Shown one piece after another: positions 1 to 7,527 of a DNA stretch of 64,000 nucleotides (within the stretch, counting starts at the first letter, position 1; each line of letters opens with the position of its first letter). The notes under the pieces were generated by a model. The model was not told the origin of the DNA and searched no databases. It saw nothing but the letters and a program-made list of their open reading frames with translations. Where the stretch lies: the NCBI GenBank assembly GCA_015665415.1, contig JADFAE010000005.1, positions 248,001-312,000 of the forward strand, in the 5' to 3' direction. Position numbers and translations under genes: made by a program. Origin of the DNA: Roseobacter sp. (GTDB lineage: Bacteria; Pseudomonadota; Alphaproteobacteria; Rhodobacterales; Rhodobacteraceae).

Positions 1-389
1 AGGCGTGCTTGGGTTTTGTTTTGTGTCACCCAGATTCCGCCATCCTCAATGTGTTGCCATTCCATTCGGGGGAGGTCTGAGGCACGTTGACCGGTGTCTA
101 GCGCCAGTTCAAAAGCGAGCAGAGGCAGCCCATCGGCCTTCCTGCGAAAAGTCGCAATAGCTGACCGTGGCCAGGGCTTGTGGCCATCGCCTGTCTTGAT
201 CTTCTCGATTCCCTTTGCTGGGTTGTCGCGCTGCCAATCCAAATTAATCACATGCTCAAAAAGGTTCGAGAGCATGTGCAGAATGTAGTTGGCAAACCGC
301 GCCCGGTGCCGATTTGCCATCTGGGCCGCAATAACCGAGGATCGGCGTAGTTTTGTGGGGTATTTTTCCCGATAGTGCCGTGCAGGTAC
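1..389 (-). pseudogene. Tyrosine integrase, central and catalytic fragment (runs off window)
   Basis: Reading the minus strand gives an uninterrupted frame from 389 to the window edge. It contains the core-binding end of a phage-type integrase and the start of its catalytic domain, including the segment LALDTGQRASDLPRMEW, where the R is the first Arg of the R-H-R-Y set. An in-frame TGA at 390-392 lies directly upstream, and no N-terminal domain is attached. The first ATG in frame ends at 320. The missing N-terminus resembles the piece at 1134-1356 on the opposite strand. The C-terminal His/Arg/Tyr residues would lie beyond the window, so only the left side is truncated by the window itself. 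Confidence 0.7.
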
Positions 390-400
390 TCAAGTACCTT

Positions 401-580
401 TTAACAATCGGGTTTTGTGCGTGGCGCCAAGGGGCCCAGATAAGGGCGCGGGCGCAGGCCAACAGACCGTTTGAAGGCGACAATGGCCGCATCCGTCCTG
501 GGCCCACGTATCCCGTAGACAGGTCCAAGATCGAAACCCAGTTCAAGCAGACGATCCTGAATAGTTTCAAAGTAGCTCAC
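401..580 (-). CDS. Small peptidoglycan-binding-domain protein
   Basis: This 59-residue frame reads as one peptidoglycan-binding (PG_binding_1-like) repeat: an IQDRLLELGFD helix, the GIRGPRTDAAIVAFKRS core, then a LGPLAPRT end. I chose the GTG at 580 because an AGGAGA Shine-Dalgarno lies about 6 bases upstream; the longer reading from 658 has no such site. Such modules usually sit at an end of phage or cell-wall lysins. Here there is no catalytic domain, so it may be a stand-alone module or the remnant of an endolysin in a decayed prophage. Its neighbours are integrase and recombinase scraps. Confidence 0.5.
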   Translation of the reverse strand: MSYFETIQDRLLELGFDLGPVYGIRGPRTDAAIVAFKRSVGLRPRPYLGPLAPRTKPDC

Positions 581-590
581 GGCCTGTCTC

Positions 591-827
591 CTATTGAGTA
601 TCGGGGGAATAGTTCGGAAAAGGTAAGACACGGCGGTCAAGACGCGAGCGGATATCAACCAAGGTCTCGAGAATGCGATCTAGGGTGACATCTTGCGCAC
701 TGATCCGTTGCTCGACCTGGCGCAAACGCGGATTGATACTCTCGAGCTGATCCTCGAGCCGCTGGAAATCATCCAGCGCAACAACCTGCCCCTCGAGACG
801 ACTGATTGTCGCATCGGTCACTGACAT
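591..827 (-). CDS. Small coiled-coil protein, phage-like
   Basis: This 78-residue frame is almost entirely amphipathic helix with heptad-like spacing (ISRLEGQVVALDDFQRLEDQ, then further LRQVEQRI and LDRILETLVDIRSRL repeats). It has no signal peptide or membrane segment in this reading. Small coiled-coil proteins of this shape often lie beside lysis genes in phages, and here it ends 11 bases before the peptidoglycan-binding gene on the same strand. No convincing Shine-Dalgarno precedes the ATG at 827; an ATG at 863 is the alternative. Function unknown. Confidence 0.45.
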   Translation of the reverse strand: MSVTDATISRLEGQVVALDDFQRLEDQLESINPRLRQVEQRISAQDVTLDRILETLVDIRSRLDRRVLPFPNYSPDTQ

Positions 828-1140
828 GCGCGTGTTGAACTGCGCCCATGCAAAGGCGCACACCGAAGCGGCTCAACACGCCGCCGAATTGAACGCGGCC
901 TTGCATGGTCGCTCCAATTCTCCCGAGAACGTCCTGTGCTTTGCATACGCAGCCTTATGGCCACTCATGCCAGAAAGCCACGCGGACGACGTCGTGAACT
1001 GGTTGAAGCCGTACCCTGGTCACCCAGGGGTTCTTCCGAGACCGCGTAAGGTTGGGCCCTACGAGCGCTGGGACGTTGAAGAATTGCGGGCCGTGATGCG
1101 CGGAGATTTCGCGGACGGATTCGAGGATATCCAATGGTAA
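826..1140 (+). CDS. Hypothetical protein translationally coupled to integrase remnant
   Basis: This is an open frame of up to 104 codons whose stop (TAA at 1138-1140) overlaps the ATG at 1134 of the integrase N-terminal piece, the usual arrangement of coupled genes. No family was recognised. The C-terminal half is acidic and Trp-containing (ERWDVEELRAVMRGDF). The listed start overlaps the divergent coiled-coil gene by two bases, and no Shine-Dalgarno supports it, so the true start is probably further in. It could be a small element-encoded accessory protein or a fragment. Confidence 0.35.
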   Translation: MRVLNCAHAKAHTEAAQHAAELNAALHGRSNSPENVLCFAYAALWPLMPESHADDVVNWLKPYPGHPGVLPRPRKVGPYERWDVEELRAVMRGDFADGFEDIQW

Positions 1141-1356
1141 AGAAGAAATTCACGACCACCAAAATGGTTAAGGGTCGGCTATACCAATTTTTCCGAAGGG
1201 AAGGTCTCCATGTCCGTTTGCCGGATGATCCGACGAGCGAAGAATATGACCGGAGAATACTGGCGCCTGATGCGAGGTGGAGGAGAGCTGGCCAACAAAT
1301 TCAGCTTTGACAAACTGATTTCGAGCTATAAGCAGAGCCCAAATTGGAACCGCTTG
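1134..1356 (+). pseudogene. Tyrosine integrase, N-terminal fragment with frameshift
   Basis: From ATG 1134 the frame gives a typical integrase N-terminus: a basic start, then GRLYQFFRREG and VRLPDDPTSEEYDR. Near 1250 the homology moves into another frame (EYWRLMRGGGEL, then FDKLISSYKQSPNWNRL), so there is a frameshift. It stops resembling an integrase near 1356, where the recombinase tail on the other strand begins. The piece would join in order to the minus-strand fragment at 1-389. I infer one integrase split by rearrangement; two different integrases remain possible. Confidence 0.6.
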
Positions 1357-1607
1357 GGGCGCTGTTTTGACAGTTTTTCGCCCAGCATCGGCTTCTCACG
1401 CTTCATCTTCTCAATGCGTTTTTCATAGGCTGTGATGATAGATGGGCTGTCCGCTTCGACGATGCGGTCCAGCAGCCCGTCGATTTGTTTTTGCAGCTTA
1501 ACGCGTTCCATGCAGATCACACGCTTGTCCGCCTGCATCTGATTGCTCCGCTGGCCCCACCTATCCTGACTGTTGATGAGCTCCACCAGGCCGTAGGTGG
1601 AAATCAC
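1350..1607 (-). pseudogene. Large serine recombinase, C-terminal coiled-coil fragment
   Basis: The minus-strand frame from about 1607 down contains the long helical tail of large serine recombinases: KLQKQIDGLLDRIVEADSPS, then AYEKRIEKMKREKPMLGEKL. The catalytic Ser domain and most of the zinc ribbon are missing; an in-frame stop lies at about 1620. At its other end the frame continues into the antisense of the integrase fragment, so two mobile-element remnants abut tail to tail. It is not functional as it stands. Confidence 0.6.
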
Positions 1608-2087
1608 GGCGGCCCGCGTTCAGTTGGCCCTTGGTTCAGGCAGAGCGTCTGTGCCGGTGGATCCTGACCCTAGCGGCATGGGATTCCCCTCAGAAACTCT
1701 CTGAATCAAGGGGGCGGTATTTTGGCAACCCGGCGACACCTTGCTGCTCGCTTCACTTTGAAGTGTTTTGAAAATTCGCGCGAAACTTAAAATAAATCTG
1801 CTCTTAGTTGCATTTGTTGGAGAGGTCGCAAACGTGTGGTCGCAAACGTGTGACTGTGCGAGTATTGGCCGTTTTCGCGATTGATAAAGATTTCACTGGA
1901 AATGATATGCAATTTTTGGTTGTATTTGAAGAGTCCCTCAAATGCTGCGATTGCGCGTGTTTTGGTGGACGACTGTCTTGTCCCGGGTCTGGAGGGCCGG
2001 GAACTCCAAAAATAGATGACCTTGTCGAAATAGCCAGGAGGGGGACCTTCCCCTGCCGCGTGAAACTGAGTGAAGGAATCTAATAGC
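1608..2087. other. Intergenic stretch between element remnants and LodA cassette
   Basis: About 480 bases hold no gene I can support. The composition is more A+T-rich than the flanking genes from about 1770 to 1930. It contains a tandem 14-base repeat (listed separately) and should carry the promoter of the downstream cassette. The frames that cross it show no recognisable protein. Confidence 0.5.
1825..1852. repeat. Exact tandem 14-bp repeat
   Basis: The unit GTCGCAAACGTGTG occurs twice head to tail (1825-1838 and 1839-1852), about 235 bases upstream of the heme-motif gene. It could be a binding site for a regulator or a simple replication slip; the sequence does not decide. Confidence 0.6.
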
Positions 2088-3443
2088 ATGCTTCTCAACC
2101 GAAAAACCTATGGGCTGCTGCTTCGGGCAGGCCTCATTGCGCTTCCGATGCTGTGGTTCGGGGCAAATGCGTCTCAGGCCGACGACAGTTGCGCCATTCC
2201 TGAGGATTGGTTCCCCGACAATGTTCCGGATCCGCAGGAAACTGCGGCCACGATGGATTTTGACAGTTTCTGCGCCTTTCATCAGTGGTCCTGGAATGCC
2301 TTTCTCTGGTCGATGGAAGAGCAGGATGGTGCCCTCAGATTCGAGAGCTTTCCCACCCAGGAGCAAACGATAGATGCGTCCTTCTCTGCAAAGGACAGCT
2401 CTCAGGTGTTGCGGTTGCAGCTGCGCGCCGGCAAGGGGGATCATCCGATCGATTCCGTCGCCCAGGCCGGAACGCTGGGGCTGTTGGTGGCGCAAAACAG
2501 CCGCGGGGTCTACTACAGCCAGCATGTCTCGCCGCAAATGTATCAACAGATTGTCTCGCTCGACTGGAACTCGGCCGAGGGGCTGACCAATGCACCGGAT
2601 GATGCCCTGTTTGATGTGGGCAACATCGAATACAAGGCGGCCTGGGCCATTGTCGGCGACGGGTTTTCGGTGCCGGGGGCCTATACCCGCATGGCGGAGA
2701 TCCCGCAGCTGGCCACCGTTGTGATCGATGGTGTTCCAACCATCACGGTGCCGGCAGATCCCACCTATGTCGAGGCAGAGGTTGCCTTGATTGGTCTGCA
2801 TGTTGTCGGTTGGGTCAATGGCCACTCTGAGGCCATTTGGGCCAGCTTCTCTCCCATCGACATCGCGCCGGTGGTTCCAACGGATGCCACGGGCAATGCG
2901 ACCATTTCGCCAAGCGACCCAGTGTCCGGTACGGCCACGCCGTTTTACGCCGCAGACACGCCTTTGTCAGAGTGCAATCAGACCAATCTGCCGATCCAAA
3001 AGCTGAATGACGCCACCCAGGAATTTGCCGTTCTGACCCAGGCTTGCCAGTTCTATGAGGCGGGTACTGTAGGCGGGTTTGGTACAGCAAACGGTGCGGC
3101 CATTGAGCAGATCAATGCCTCCGCCGTTAGCGAGATTCCGGACGGTGACGTCTCTCGCGGATATTTTGAAGTGGGGGCGGTCTGGTCCAATGCCGACAAG
3201 CCGGGCGTGAGCAAGCTGAACACCACCTTCCAGGATGCGCTTGTGGGCTCCAATGTGTTGTCCAATCCGGTGATCGAGACATTTACCCAGACCGAAGTGG
3301 GGCAGCACAACTGCTTTTCCTGTCACAATTCCCTGCAGTTTCAACCGAGTGATCCCAGCATTACACCATTGCATCCCTCAATGCTCAATCTCAGCCATTT
3401 CCTGATGCAGATCTATGTCACCACCTATGGCGCGACGAACTGA
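2088..3443 (+). CDS. Exported protein with single c-type heme motif, LodA-cassette partner
   Basis: This is a 451-residue protein with a Sec signal peptide (basic N-terminus, hydrophobic stretch, cleavage expected after residues around NASQA). Near the C-terminus it has one heme c attachment motif, CFSCH, at residues 409-413, so the mature protein should be a periplasmic monoheme protein. The rest matches no family I can name. ATG 2088 is preferred over GTG 2070 because AAGGA precedes it and the signal peptide then starts correctly. It lies 65 bases upstream of a LodA-family gene on the same strand and is probably cotranscribed. An electron-acceptor role for the quinoprotein is inference. Confidence 0.8.
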   Translation: MLLNRKTYGLLLRAGLIALPMLWFGANASQADDSCAIPEDWFPDNVPDPQETAATMDFDSFCAFHQWSWNAFLWSMEEQDGALRFESFPTQEQTIDASFSAKDSSQVLRLQLRAGKGDHPIDSVAQAGTLGLLVAQNSRGVYYSQHVSPQMYQQIVSLDWNSAEGLTNAPDDALFDVGNIEYKAAWAIVGDGFSVPGAYTRMAEIPQLATVVIDGVPTITVPADPTYVEAEVALIGLHVVGWVNGHSEAIWASFSPIDIAPVVPTDATGNATISPSDPVSGTATPFYAADTPLSECNQTNLPIQKLNDATQEFAVLTQACQFYEAGTVGGFGTANGAAIEQINASAVSEIPDGDVSRGYFEVGAVWSNADKPGVSKLNTTFQDALVGSNVLSNPVIETFTQTEVGQHNCFSCHNSLQFQPSDPSITPLHPSMLNLSHFLMQIYVTTYGATN

Positions 3444-3508
3444 CGGCTCCGGGTTTTATCGCCACGTTTCAGGCGTGGCGTCGTTCAACAGTTTAGGAGA
3501 TCATTCTC

Positions 3509-5791
3509 ATGAGTACGACTTTGCGCATTCACCCTGCAATTGGCATTTCCCGGGTCGGAAATTCGCCGGACTACATCATCGCGCCCGAAACCTCTGCCGG
3601 GATGCCGCCCATTGCCGGGTCCACGGTGTCCGGTGGTTTGCCGATCAAGCCGGGCACCGAGACGCAGACGATTACCGATCAGGATTTGCGCGACAGCGAC
3701 GGGCGGCTCAAGCCCCACGCCCAGCGGTTTCGCATCTTTGCCTATGCCGAGGCACCCAGCAGCTACCCCTATGAGGGCGCGGTGACGGAGGTCTGCATTG
3801 GCAGTACCGTCGATGGCAAAACCGTCGAGGCGATCACCTGGCAGGTCCATATGGCCAACAAAAAGGCCAACAACTGGATCATCCCGGAGAATCCTTCTGA
3901 CAACACGGATTGGAACAATGGGGTCGGCGGCATGGCCCATTATGCCAATGGCCAGACCCCCAATGTGCGCAACGGTGTTTTTGGCAAATCGACCTATCCG
4001 GTTGACCTCAATTCCGCAGACTGGGGCGATGGCACGGATCCTTCCGAAGTGGATATGTCGGATCCGGTGCGGCTGACCAAGCTGGTCATTGATGCAGGCC
4101 CCAAAACGATCAGCACCGGTCAGGCGGGGCGGGTGGAATTCGACAGTGGGGCCTGCAGCTATATCGCTGCCGATGGCAGTATCGCGACGGTGGACTATCC
4201 CCAGCTGTGGCCCGCAGATAATTTCAGCCAGCTGTTCACGCCGAACAATTCCAGCCTTGGCACCATGGGCGGCATGGAGACGGATGATCAGGGGCGCCTG
4301 CTGGTGATCGGCTCTCCCGGCTATGCGGCGGCCTGGCAGGTTGGCGAAAACAACCCCGGTGGCAGTGTCGATCAACCGCCCGCCTGGCAGCCGGGCACCG
4401 AAGGAGAGCCTTTTGCACCGCCTGCGTTGAACCAGCCGTTTCCGCTGTGGAGCGATATTGACAATGACGGCTGGCTTGATGATGCCGGCGACGGCCCGGT
4501 CACGGCGGTGCTGCAGTTCTCGGATGGCAGCAGCCGGGTGATCGATGTGCCCGCCTGGTGCATCTGTGCCGATCCGGCCTATGCGCCGCAGGTGCGCAAT
4601 GTGGTTTCGATTTGGGACGAGGTCTACAATACCTGGCTGCGCGCGCCAGAGCTGCAGCTGGACAGCAACATCTACGACACCACCACGCAGCAGTATAATA
4701 CCAAGTATCAGGCCTCCTTTGAACAGGATGTCTGGACCATGTTCCGGGCGGCGCATCTGCAGATGTTCACCACCGATCTGAATGCCACCGCCATTGGGGC
4801 GCATCAGCGGGTCAACGATATCTCTGCCAGTGATGATCCGGCGACCTATCTGAATGTGAAGAACTTCATCCGCAATCCCAACACCGGGGCCGGCAATGAT
4901 CTTGAAGTGGGGTCGCCGCTAATGCCGCTGTCGCTGGGGGATACGGGGTCCAGTTTCCTCACCGTGACCCATACGCAGTATTTCTTTCTAGATCAGTGGT
5001 CTGCTGGGGAGTACAACGATGACAAGGAGCAGCTGACCGCGGGTGAGCTGCTGGACAAGAATGTCCTGACCAATCTGTTGGGCGGGCGGTTCAGCCCGGG
5101 GATCGATCTGACCTTCATTGTGCGCGACCCCTATCTCTACAATCGCGACTGGAGTGCGCCTGCGGTTGGGACCTTTCGGATCGGTGGCAAGGCGCTGGAT
5201 TATGCCAGTGCAACAACCGCGCCCTTCCTGGGGGTTGGCTATACTCCGAACAGGACCGTTGAAAACCCGGTTGAACCAGGGGATCTGTGCAAGTTCATGG
5301 CGCTGCCCTGGCACACGGATTACAATTCCTGCGCAACCCATCTGCCGTCACCCAATCCGCAGCCGGGTGCCAACGCGGCGATCAATGCCCCCAATACCAC
5401 CCTGTTCTGGTCCTGGCCGGCCCAGCGGCCGGTCTCGGTCTATACCTATGAGGATTACGCCGCGAACGGGAATGCTTTCTTTGCAGAGCAGCGGTTCTCG
5501 GTGCGCGGCACTGGCACCCAATGGCTGCCGGACAATCCGGATCCGGAATATAGTGTCGGAGCCGAAAGTGTCGGGCGCTTTCAGGATCGGTTGAATATCG
5601 TAACCCGTTGGTTTGATATCGGTATTGTGCTACAGGGCCCAGCCATCGAAGGCTTCACCGGTAGCAATTCAGATATGTTCCTGGAGGTGAAAAGCCTGCT
5701 GGAAGGACCCTCTGACTGGTCGCAACCCTGGCCGATTCAGACCACGGACAAGGTGTTCCCAGAGCCGTCAGAGCCAGGTGAAAATGGCTGA
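3509..5791 (+). CDS. LodA/GoxA-family CTQ-dependent amino-acid oxidase-like protein
   Basis: This 760-residue protein has the hallmarks of the LodA/GoxA family: an N-terminus RIHPAIGISRVGNS, the block RFRIFAYAEA, and a C-terminal region with ALPWHTDYNSC followed by FWSWPAQRP. Family members oxidise a primary amine (lysine epsilon-amine in LodA, glycine in GoxA), releasing H2O2, through a cysteine tryptophylquinone. Candidate cross-link residues are Cys608 and Trp634 or Trp636; their spacing is shorter than the 65 residues I recall for LodA. There is no signal peptide. A TAGGAGA site precedes the ATG. The stop overlaps the LodB-like gene by 8 bases. Substrate cannot be told. Confidence 0.85.
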   Translation: MSTTLRIHPAIGISRVGNSPDYIIAPETSAGMPPIAGSTVSGGLPIKPGTETQTITDQDLRDSDGRLKPHAQRFRIFAYAEAPSSYPYEGAVTEVCIGSTVDGKTVEAITWQVHMANKKANNWIIPENPSDNTDWNNGVGGMAHYANGQTPNVRNGVFGKSTYPVDLNSADWGDGTDPSEVDMSDPVRLTKLVIDAGPKTISTGQAGRVEFDSGACSYIAADGSIATVDYPQLWPADNFSQLFTPNNSSLGTMGGMETDDQGRLLVIGSPGYAAAWQVGENNPGGSVDQPPAWQPGTEGEPFAPPALNQPFPLWSDIDNDGWLDDAGDGPVTAVLQFSDGSSRVIDVPAWCICADPAYAPQVRNVVSIWDEVYNTWLRAPELQLDSNIYDTTTQQYNTKYQASFEQDVWTMFRAAHLQMFTTDLNATAIGAHQRVNDISASDDPATYLNVKNFIRNPNTGAGNDLEVGSPLMPLSLGDTGSSFLTVTHTQYFFLDQWSAGEYNDDKEQLTAGELLDKNVLTNLLGGRFSPGIDLTFIVRDPYLYNRDWSAPAVGTFRIGGKALDYASATTAPFLGVGYTPNRTVENPVEPGDLCKFMALPWHTDYNSCATHLPSPNPQPGANAAINAPNTTLFWSWPAQRPVSVYTYEDYAANGNAFFAEQRFSVRGTGTQWLPDNPDPEYSVGAESVGRFQDRLNIVTRWFDIGIVLQGPAIEGFTGSNSDMFLEVKSLLEGPSDWSQPWPIQTTDKVFPEPSEPGENG

Positions 5792-6890
5792 ACACAGCTA
5801 TGATGTGGTGATCATAGGCGGTGGCGCTGCGGGCAGCGCTGCCGCCTTGACGCTGCGCCAGCTTGGCGTGCAGTCCGTGTGCATCGTCGAAGGCTCGGAT
5901 TTTGCCGAGGCTAGGGTGGGGGAAACTATTCCTCCGGATACCAATCTGCTGCTGCGCGAGCTGGGCGTTGACCGGAGTTTTGCCAGTCAAAAGCACCTGC
6001 CTTGTTACGGCAGTCAGTCCCTGTGGGGCGGTCCCCAGCTGGGGCACAATGATTTTTTGACCTCGCCTTATGGTCATGGCTGGCATCTGGACCGGGCGGA
6101 ATTTGACAGGATGCTCCTGGCACAGGCGGTGGCGGCCGGGGTTACGCGTATGAATGCCCGTTGCGATTCTGTTGCCTGTACCAAAGACCGGGTGAGCGGA
6201 ATCCTGGCGGGGGGGCAGAGGATCAAGGCGGGAACATATATTGATGCGACTGGGCGCAGCGCGATTGTGCTGCGCGCGCTTGGGGTTGGTCATCGGTTCG
6301 ACGATCGGCAAACTGTCATTTGGGCGCGTTTTGATCTGCCGGGACCGGTGCTGGGGCACAGTACCTGGCTCGAGTCTGCGCCCAATGGCTGGTGGTATGC
6401 CGCCGAGGTGCCGGGAGGGGCGGCGGTTGTTGCGCTGGGAACGGATCCGCGACTGGCCAAATCGGCTGGGCTATACAATCTTCCCCCCTGGGCCGTTGCC
6501 TTGTCGGGCACCCGCCTGATTGCTCCACGCCTGGCGCAGGCGCGCTTGGCCCCCGACAGTTTCAGGATCACTGCCTCGCATTCCTATCGGGCTGAACGCT
6601 GTGCCGGGGCAAACTGGATTGCCGTCGGGGATGCCGCGACGGGGCTCGATCCTCTGTCCTCTGCGGGTATCTACAAAGCGCTGAGCACCGGACAACAGGC
6701 GGCGCGAGCTGTGGTGCAAGAGGGGGGCATGGCAGCCTATACGCAGCGGGTCGGGCAGGACTATGATGGCTATCTGATCAAACGGGCGGAATTGTATCAA
6801 TCTGAGCAGCGCTGGCCGCAAAACGGCTTTTGGGCAGCCCGACAGTCTGTGCCTGAGCAATCAACTTCTGTCTTTGCCAGGTCGTTTTGA
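5784..6890 (+). CDS. LodB-like FAD-dependent maturation enzyme
   Basis: This 368-residue flavoprotein starts with a Rossmann FAD fold (VVIIGGGAAGSAAALTLRQL) and has GETIPPDTNLLLRELG and the second FAD motif GDAATGLDPLSSAG near residue 285. In characterised systems LodB/GoxB hydroxylates the tryptophan of LodA/GoxA to start quinone formation. The ATG at 5784 overlaps the LodA-like stop by 8 bases, which fits coupled synthesis of enzyme and maturase. A general halogenase or hydroxylase reading is excluded mainly by this context. After its stop, about 200 bases without a recognised gene separate it from the response regulator. Confidence 0.85.
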   Translation: MAEHSYDVVIIGGGAAGSAAALTLRQLGVQSVCIVEGSDFAEARVGETIPPDTNLLLRELGVDRSFASQKHLPCYGSQSLWGGPQLGHNDFLTSPYGHGWHLDRAEFDRMLLAQAVAAGVTRMNARCDSVACTKDRVSGILAGGQRIKAGTYIDATGRSAIVLRALGVGHRFDDRQTVIWARFDLPGPVLGHSTWLESAPNGWWYAAEVPGGAAVVALGTDPRLAKSAGLYNLPPWAVALSGTRLIAPRLAQARLAPDSFRITASHSYRAERCAGANWIAVGDAATGLDPLSSAGIYKALSTGQQAARAVVQEGGMAAYTQRVGQDYDGYLIKRAELYQSEQRWPQNGFWAARQSVPEQSTSVFARSF

Positions 6891-7093
6891 GGGGGATGGG
6901 GCTTGCCGGACCGATAAAGCTGCAGAAAGCTATCGTGAGCCACATCTGGCTCCAAGAAAATTCTCGCAAAAATTGTATGAGTTTTGTTTAAATTCCAGAA
7001 CGCCATGGCGCGCGCCCATACCAAATTTGCCCAGTTGGACAAATACATGTACGCTGTAGGAAGATTGGCTGTCAGGCGGAGTGTTTTTCGCAA

Positions 7094-7516
7094 ATGACTG
7101 ATAAAAAACTCTATATTGCCGAAGATAATCTTGAGTTCTCCGACTATCTTGCCACCGTTGCCAAGCGGGAGGGGTGGCTGGTTGAGACCTGTGTCAATGG
7201 GGATGAACTGCTCGCTCTGCTCTACGAAGGTTCTGACCCGGCTCTTGCCCTGATTGATATCAACATGCCTGAGAAGGATGGGATCCAGGTAGTTGAGGCC
7301 CTGTCTGATCTCACCCGCCCCCTGCGCTTCAGATTCATGACAGGGGGCGCGGATGCGCCGATTTTGGCAGCCATGTTGATGGCGCGTGCCCGCAGCCTGT
7401 CGGTTGGTCGCAATCTATATAAACCCATCCCCATGGAGACCTTGATCGCGGTGTTGAATGACGAAGGGGAGGCCTTGGTGCAGTTGGAGGATTATCCGCA
7501 GTTGTCTGCCCTCTAA
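7094..7516 (+). CDS. Single-domain response regulator
   Basis: This 140-residue CheY-like receiver has no output domain. The acidic pocket (E10, D11), phospho-acceptor Asp55 in ALIDINMPEKDG, Thr83 and Lys110 are all present, so it should be phosphorylatable. It is convergent with, and 11 bases from, a hybrid histidine kinase, which may be its phosphodonor. It follows the LodA cassette on the same strand after 203 bases, so it could also belong to that transcript. The output is unknown because it has no DNA-binding part. Confidence 0.85.
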   Translation: MTDKKLYIAEDNLEFSDYLATVAKREGWLVETCVNGDELLALLYEGSDPALALIDINMPEKDGIQVVEALSDLTRPLRFRFMTGGADAPILAAMLMARARSLSVGRNLYKPIPMETLIAVLNDEGEALVQLEDYPQLSAL

Positions 7517-7527
7517 TTTCTGTGGTG

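Noticed and set aside
1787-2098. Minus-strand frame across the 2 kb intergenic region
   Set aside because: No family similarity and no ribosome-binding site; it overlaps the start of the heme-motif gene.
1938-2825. 295-codon minus-strand frame opposite the heme-motif gene
   Set aside because: It is antisense of an exported protein with a clear signal peptide and heme motif, and has no known domain.
3485-4804. 439-codon minus-strand frame opposite the LodA-like gene
   Set aside because: Pure antisense of a conserved enzyme with no ribosome-binding site and no known domain.
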